9,092 nucleotides of DNA from Bacillota bacterium (GTDB lineage Bacteria > Bacillota > Bacilli > Alicyclobacillales > SLC66). Below the pieces are notes generated by a model. It made no database searches and was not told the DNA's origin. It was given only the letters and a program-made list of their open reading frames with translations. The translations under genes were made by a program, and so were the position numbers. The stretch spans positions 1-9,092 of the forward strand of contig JAJZCJ010000121.1 of assembly GCA_021846145.1 (NCBI GenBank). The letters run 5' to 3'. Below are positions 6,268 through 9,092 of the stretch, in pieces (within the stretch, counting starts at the first letter, position 1; each line of letters opens with the position of its first letter).

Positions 6268-6281
6268 TGTAAGCGCTTGCT
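6268..6281. promoter_or_regulatory. cre-like site (CcpA-type operator)
   Basis: TGTAAGCGCTTGCT closely matches the catabolite-responsive element TGTAAGCGCTTACA, differing only near the right end. A TTGACA lies upstream at 6228-6233 but has no good -10 box at the right distance. No sugar-use gene lies nearby, so the site may be a relic of a lost promoter or chance. Confidence 0.3.
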
Positions 6282-6290
6282 TTCGCGTTT

Positions 6291-6352
6291 CTGAAATCTG
6301 AAATCTGAAATCTGAAATCTGAAATCTGAAATCTGAAATCTGAAATCTGAAA
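6291..6352. repeat. heptanucleotide tandem repeat CTGAAAT, 8.9 copies
   Basis: Eight perfect copies of CTGAAAT are followed by a partial CTGAAA, 62 bases without a single mismatch. It lies 73 bases beyond the left end of the CRISPR array, outside any supported ORF. Perfect short tandem repeats change copy number by slippage, so length should vary between strains. Confidence 0.97.
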
Positions 6353-6387
6353 GCAGAGATACATTAGCCCCCACGATGTTCAATTAC

Positions 6388-6408
6388 CCATCTCAGCAAT
6401 TGAGGTGG
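6388..6408. other. hairpin just beyond the left (trailer) end of the CRISPR array
   Basis: CCATCTCA (6388-6395) pairs with TGAGGTGG (6401-6408), 8 bp with one wobble and a 5-base loop. On the minus strand, the predicted direction of array transcription, it lies 17 bases past the last repeat. No T-tract follows. It could slow or end array transcription, or belong to a decayed spacer of similar type. Confidence 0.4.
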
Positions 6409-6425
6409 TCAGACCCGTACAGCCA

Positions 6426-6842
6426 TTCTCAATCCCCTAAGACGGAGCAATTTCATTTTGACTTGTTTCTACGTTTGACGTAGAAATGACCATTCTTGTG
6501 TTGTCTCAATCCCCTAAGACGGAGCAATTTCATTTTGACAAAAATGAAGAAAAACAAGGAGGGAGAGGAATACGTCGAGTCTCAATCCCCTAAGACGGAG
6601 CAATTTCATTTTGACACGCAGTATCCGTTGTCCTCAATGGGACAACGGTGTTCTTGTCTCAATCCCCTAAGACGGAGCAATTTCATTTTGACTCCGCGAG
6701 GAAACTCGCGGTATCGGGGAGGAGGAAACTGTCTCAATCCCCTAAGACGGAGCAATTTCATTTTGACTAGATTCGCTGTTTGCTTCAATGAACGGGGTAT
6801 GGTATGTCTCAATCCCCTAAGACGGAGCAATTTCATTTTGAC
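6426..6842 (-). CRISPR. CRISPR array: six 37-bp repeats, five spacers of 38-40 bp
   Basis: Repeats are at 6426-6462, 6503-6539, 6579-6615, 6656-6692, 6731-6767 and 6806-6842. All are identical except the leftmost, whose first base is T instead of G. Spacers are 40, 39, 40, 38 and 38 bases. On the minus strand each repeat starts GTCAAAATG and ends GGGGATTGAGAC. ATTGAGAC resembles the ATTGAAAC-type 5' handle of type I-A/I-B/I-D and III crRNAs. CTCC and GGGG just before it can form a 4-bp hairpin with a 6-base loop. The handle, the AT-rich right flank and the variant repeat at the left (trailer) end all agree on minus-strand transcription. No cas gene is in the window, so the subtype is open and the array must rely on Cas proteins from elsewhere, if it works. 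Confidence 0.97.
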
Positions 6843-7000
6843 CCCACCCTCTAAAAATGTTGAATTGGCGGGTCGGAAATTTTCCCATTTTGTTAATCTA
6901 GACATTTAACTTTTACAAATCTTATCCTACCATAAAAATGAATACTTTTTATTACATTTTTGGTCTGTAAATCTCAATTCATACCTTAGAACCTTTCTCA
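6843..7000 (-). promoter_or_regulatory. probable CRISPR leader with weak promoter candidate
   Basis: The roughly 160 bases to the right of the last repeat are very AT-rich and have no plausible gene, as expected of a leader upstream of a minus-strand array. A minus-strand TTGAGA (6972-6977) followed after 17 bases by TAATAA (6949-6954) could serve as promoter; the -10 match is poor. New spacers would be added at 6842/6843 if adaptation proteins are available. Confidence 0.55.
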
Positions 7001-7023
7001 GATTTGATTGTATACGATTCGTT

Positions 7024-7122
7024 TTACTTTTGCAAATTTATCGCATTCGGCGCAGTTATCACCGATGCCAGTTCCTGCATGTCGATGTCTAGCACCCTAG
7101 TGATACCTGGTGTCCCCCTCAC
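7024..7122 (-). CDS. possible tiny ORF coupled to the tyrosine recombinase gene
   Basis: A minus-strand GTG at 7120-7122 overlaps the recombinase TGA as GTGA and opens 32 codons to a TAA at 7024-7026. The product includes TRVLDIDMQELASVITAPN, which looks protein-like, but it is short, starts with GTG and has no clear ribosome binding site. Expression would depend on re-initiation. It may instead be a frame-shifted C-terminal extension of the recombinase. No family is recognised. Confidence 0.25.
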   Translation of the reverse strand: MRGTPGITRVLDIDMQELASVITAPNAINLQK

Positions 7123-7976
7123 AACCGTTCCATCGCGTCACGCAGACCAACATCACCCATCACGGCGTATAATTGCGCCGCCGTCAACACATTAATCCCC
7201 ATCACACTTGATAAATCCTCCAACCGCACCCCCATCTCAGTCAAACGGCGAGCAAACGTATGGCGCAGCGAATGGCTTGAATGGCCGCATATGTTCGCCT
7301 GCTTCATGTACTTTTTAACCATCGAATCCAAGTTAAACCTTGATATACTCCCTGCATCACGCGACACAAACACCTTGTCGGACTTGCCGGACGTGCTGTA
7401 TCGATCGCGCACGTTCATCCAGTCGCGCATAGCTGCATCCAATTTCGTTGCGATTGGAATAGTGCGCCCATCCACACGGATCTCGCCATGCTCAAGATCC
7501 ATATCACTCAGCACCAGCTCGCACACTTCCGACACACGCAATCCGGCATAGAGCATCACAGAGATTATTGCCTGGTCGCGCAACCGCTTGCGATCCTGTT
7601 TCGTGCTGTCCAGTGCGATAAACAACCGTTCAACCTCGTCCGTGGTCAGCCACTTTGCTTGTTGATCTTCGTCGTCGTCGCTATCATCCGGCTCATTTTC
7701 AGCCGGTTGCACCAGCCGCACAGGGTTCACATCAACCTCACGTTCACGCATGAGGAAGTCAAAATACCTGGTCAAAACAGCAAACGCCCGTTTGACCGTG
7801 GCGCCGTTTAGCTTGAGTTCGGTCACAAGAAACTCTCGATACGCCTCCATGTTGGATACTGTAACTTCGCTTGGCTCTTTGCCCACATAGCGGAACATAC
7901 GTTCGATTTCGCGTTTGTGCGCCCGTTTCCCTACGTCGCCAGTGACTTCATCAAGATATCTCTCGTTGATTTGCAT
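7119..7976 (-). CDS. divergent XerC/D-like tyrosine recombinase
   Basis: The product is 285 residues from the minus-strand ATG at 7974-7976, with GGGGGA 6 bases upstream; the longer open frame to 8036 lacks a start signal and overlaps the upstream gene. The N-terminal SAM-like core-binding domain covers about 1-90. An acidic linker (NEPDDSDDDEDQQ, about 94-106) precedes the catalytic domain. R147 (AGLRVSE), H235 and R238 (HSLRH) and the nucleophile Y270 (TAAQLY) are in place. The usual lysine hairpin (GKGNK) is shortened to VDGRTI (168-173), so the lysine is missing or replaced by R171. The histidine or tryptophan nine residues before the tyrosine is I261. Tyrosine recombinases act in integration, excision or dimer resolution; these changes may weaken catalysis. 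It is 17 bases downstream of the next gene and co-transcribed with it. Confidence 0.88.
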   Translation of the reverse strand: MQINERYLDEVTGDVGKRAHKREIERMFRYVGKEPSEVTVSNMEAYREFLVTELKLNGATVKRAFAVLTRYFDFLMREREVDVNPVRLVQPAENEPDDSDDDEDQQAKWLTTDEVERLFIALDSTKQDRKRLRDQAIISVMLYAGLRVSEVCELVLSDMDLEHGEIRVDGRTIPIATKLDAAMRDWMNVRDRYSTSGKSDKVFVSRDAGSISRFNLDSMVKKYMKQANICGHSSHSLRHTFARRLTEMGVRLEDLSSVMGINVLTAAQLYAVMGDVGLRDAMERL

Positions 7977-7993
7977 TGCGATTCCCCCGTTAA

Positions 7994-8686
7994 TTACGTC
8001 GAAATGGGTGCCACAATTTCCGCATCCACGTCCCAATCGAGTAGCGTGGATTTTGGATATGTTTTACTCGCCATATAGCCCAGGTGGAGTTTGATCTCCC
8101 GCTCGATCCGCGTCACGGTGCTTTCGCCAATGAGCAATTCATACGCGGCCTTACGTACAGATTCGCCTTTTTGCACTAACATCTCGAACACACCCCACAC
8201 CTGTGTTTCGTCGTGACGTTGATCTGCCTTGGGTAAGTCTAACACCATCGCTTCGACCCATTGAGTCCACGTTTCTAGTTCGAGAATTTGCTCTGTTTTT
8301 GCTTTCCATGACCGCTTATTCGCTTGGATCGTCGCCTGCCAGTTGCGGTAATTGATCAGGATGGAATAACCCAAATGATGATAGTATTCGCGGTGATTGA
8401 GGATGGCTTTATCGCGGCGTTTGCGCTGATGGATCGCACTGACAACAGGGTATAAAATCGGTTGCGCATTTCCTCCATGTTGTTTGAGAGTGATCCCGTA
8501 AAGTGGTGTGTACGTTTGATCCTCGTTATCTCGGAATATTGAAACAGGTGGTACTGAGATTCCATAGCTCTCAAGAAAATCGATCTTTTCCTGGAACACA
8601 TCCTGAAATTCTTCTGGATTCCAAGCACTATCCACCACGGTAGGCGTATCTTCCTTGCCGATTTGTAAAATCATGTATCGCGGCAT
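7994..8686 (-). CDS. unrecognised 230-residue protein with possible C-terminal HTH
   Basis: The start is the minus-strand ATG at 8684-8686, with GAGG 8 bases upstream; an earlier GTG at 8693-8695 lies inside that ribosome binding site. No known family is recognised. The N-terminal 60 residues are acidic, with PPVSIFRDNEDQTYTPLYG. The middle is basic and aromatic (IHQRKRRDKAILNHREYYHH). Residues about 172-200 (QKGESVRKAAYELLIGESTVTRIEREI, quoted in part: SVRKAAYELL, STVTRIEREI) look like a helix-turn-helix, so DNA binding is possible. No signal peptide or membrane segment is seen. It ends 17 bases before the tyrosine recombinase start, which suggests a joint role in site-specific recombination or its control, but this is inference. 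Confidence 0.7.
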   Translation of the reverse strand: MPRYMILQIGKEDTPTVVDSAWNPEEFQDVFQEKIDFLESYGISVPPVSIFRDNEDQTYTPLYGITLKQHGGNAQPILYPVVSAIHQRKRRDKAILNHREYYHHLGYSILINYRNWQATIQANKRSWKAKTEQILELETWTQWVEAMVLDLPKADQRHDETQVWGVFEMLVQKGESVRKAAYELLIGESTVTRIEREIKLHLGYMASKTYPKSTLLDWDVDAEIVAPIST

Positions 8687-8729
8687 GTTCAACACCTCAC
8701 ATTCTATTTGTTTTGTGCAATAAAATCAT

Positions 8730-9061
8730 CTACAAATCATCGAAATCGATGACTGAATTGTCCACCACATTTTTTACCAATTCATCGATGGCATCTTTCA
8801 ACTCACGAACGACCGTTTTATTTCCGCACGATATACACTCAATTGCTGGCAAATTTAGCACAATGACACCATTGTCACTAGTGTAATTTACCAATCCAAA
8901 TTGAAGCGCATTTTCGCCGCAATCAAGGCAATGACCGTGCTGAATGATATCATCAAACTGATGCAGACGTCGTAGATGCTCATTTGGTGCGAATCAGATG
9001 GATTGCGTGGACGAAAGTAGCCCATTTTTACGGCATCAATGACAACGCCCGTTTCAATCAT
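8730..9061 (-). pseudogene. YgiT-like zinc-finger protein gene with a frameshift
   Basis: Two overlapping minus-strand frames read as one protein of about 110 residues. The first starts at an ATG at 9059-9061 and gives MIETGVVIDAVKMGYFRPRN then PSDSHQ. The second continues EHLRRLHQFDDIIQHGHC to a TAG at 8730-8732. Adding one A to the A-run at 8983-8985 joins them. The second part has C-x2-C (HCLDCGEN), a strand-rich middle and another C-x2-C (IECISCGN), the arrangement of YgiT/MqsA-type zinc fingers, followed by an acidic helix (VRELKDAIDELVKNVV). The start overlaps the upstream stop, so it belongs to the minus-strand operon. The break may be real or a homopolymer sequencing error. Because each part is short, this gene is easy to miss. 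Confidence 0.6.
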
Positions 9062-9092
9062 CTCCCTCTAATTCAAAATCAGCATCGGGTAA
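9054..9092 (-). CDS. C-terminal end of an unknown gene (partial)
   Basis: A minus-strand frame open from the right window edge ends with LPDADFELEGDD and a TGA at 9054-9056. It overlaps the next gene's ATG (9059-9061) by 8 bases, a typical operon junction. Twelve acidic residues are too few to identify it. Confidence 0.4.
   Translation of the reverse strand, partial: LPDADFELEGDD

Noticed and set aside
6606..6905. 99-residue minus-strand ORF across the CRISPR array
   Set aside because: Also translated repeats (VKMKLLRLRGLR blocks) plus leader sequence.
6496..6909. 137-residue plus-strand ORF across the CRISPR array
   Set aside because: Its repeated SQSPKTEQFHFDT/LNPLRRSNFILT-type blocks are just translated CRISPR repeats; it is not a repeat protein.
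7977..8036. Longer start of the tyrosine recombinase
   Set aside because: It would overlap the upstream gene and lacks a ribosome binding site; GGGGGA precedes the ATG at 7976.

Overview
The window looks like part of the chromosome of a low-to-mid GC spore-forming-type Bacillota (Bacilli; an Alicyclobacillaceae-like lineage is a guess). The evidence is strong AGGAGG-type ribosome binding sites, TTGACA/TATAAT promoters, AbrB-type regulators and a CRISPR repeat ending in ATTGAGAC. No gene identifies the species.

Left block (1-2046, + strand): the end of a membrane protein, then a zinc-ribbon HtpX-like M48 membrane protease, then a PH-like/GYF_2 protein broken by a one-base frameshift. This looks like a small envelope or stress operon. 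A strong bidirectional terminator (2167-2200) separates it from what follows.

Middle block (2200-6130) has the character of an accessory island. It holds a tRNA/tmRNA 3'-end-like scrap, a small serine recombinase with its own near-consensus promoter and symmetric sites, and a toxin-antitoxin pair (Doc-type toxin with AbrB/MazE-like antitoxin) with its own promoter, operator and terminator. Next come two unrecognised genes on the minus strand, one with two cysteine clusters. On the plus strand there is a ribbon-helix-helix/zinc-knuckle regulator followed by a DUF6075-like protein.

Right block (6130-9092): a heptanucleotide tandem repeat and a cre-like site lie beside a six-repeat CRISPR array with no cas gene in the window. 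The repeat sequence, the AT-rich right flank and the variant left-end repeat all indicate that the array is read on the minus strand, with the leader on the right. Three of its five spacers contain a perfect 7-9 bp hairpin, which is the most unusual signal here. Beyond the leader lies a minus-strand operon running 9092 to 7024: the end of an unknown gene, a frameshifted YgiT-like zinc-finger gene, an unrecognised protein with a possible HTH, a divergent tyrosine recombinase that lacks usual active-site residues, and perhaps a tiny coupled ORF.

Two recombinases of different chemistry, a toxin-antitoxin module, broken genes and an isolated CRISPR array together suggest a plastic region shaped by mobile elements.
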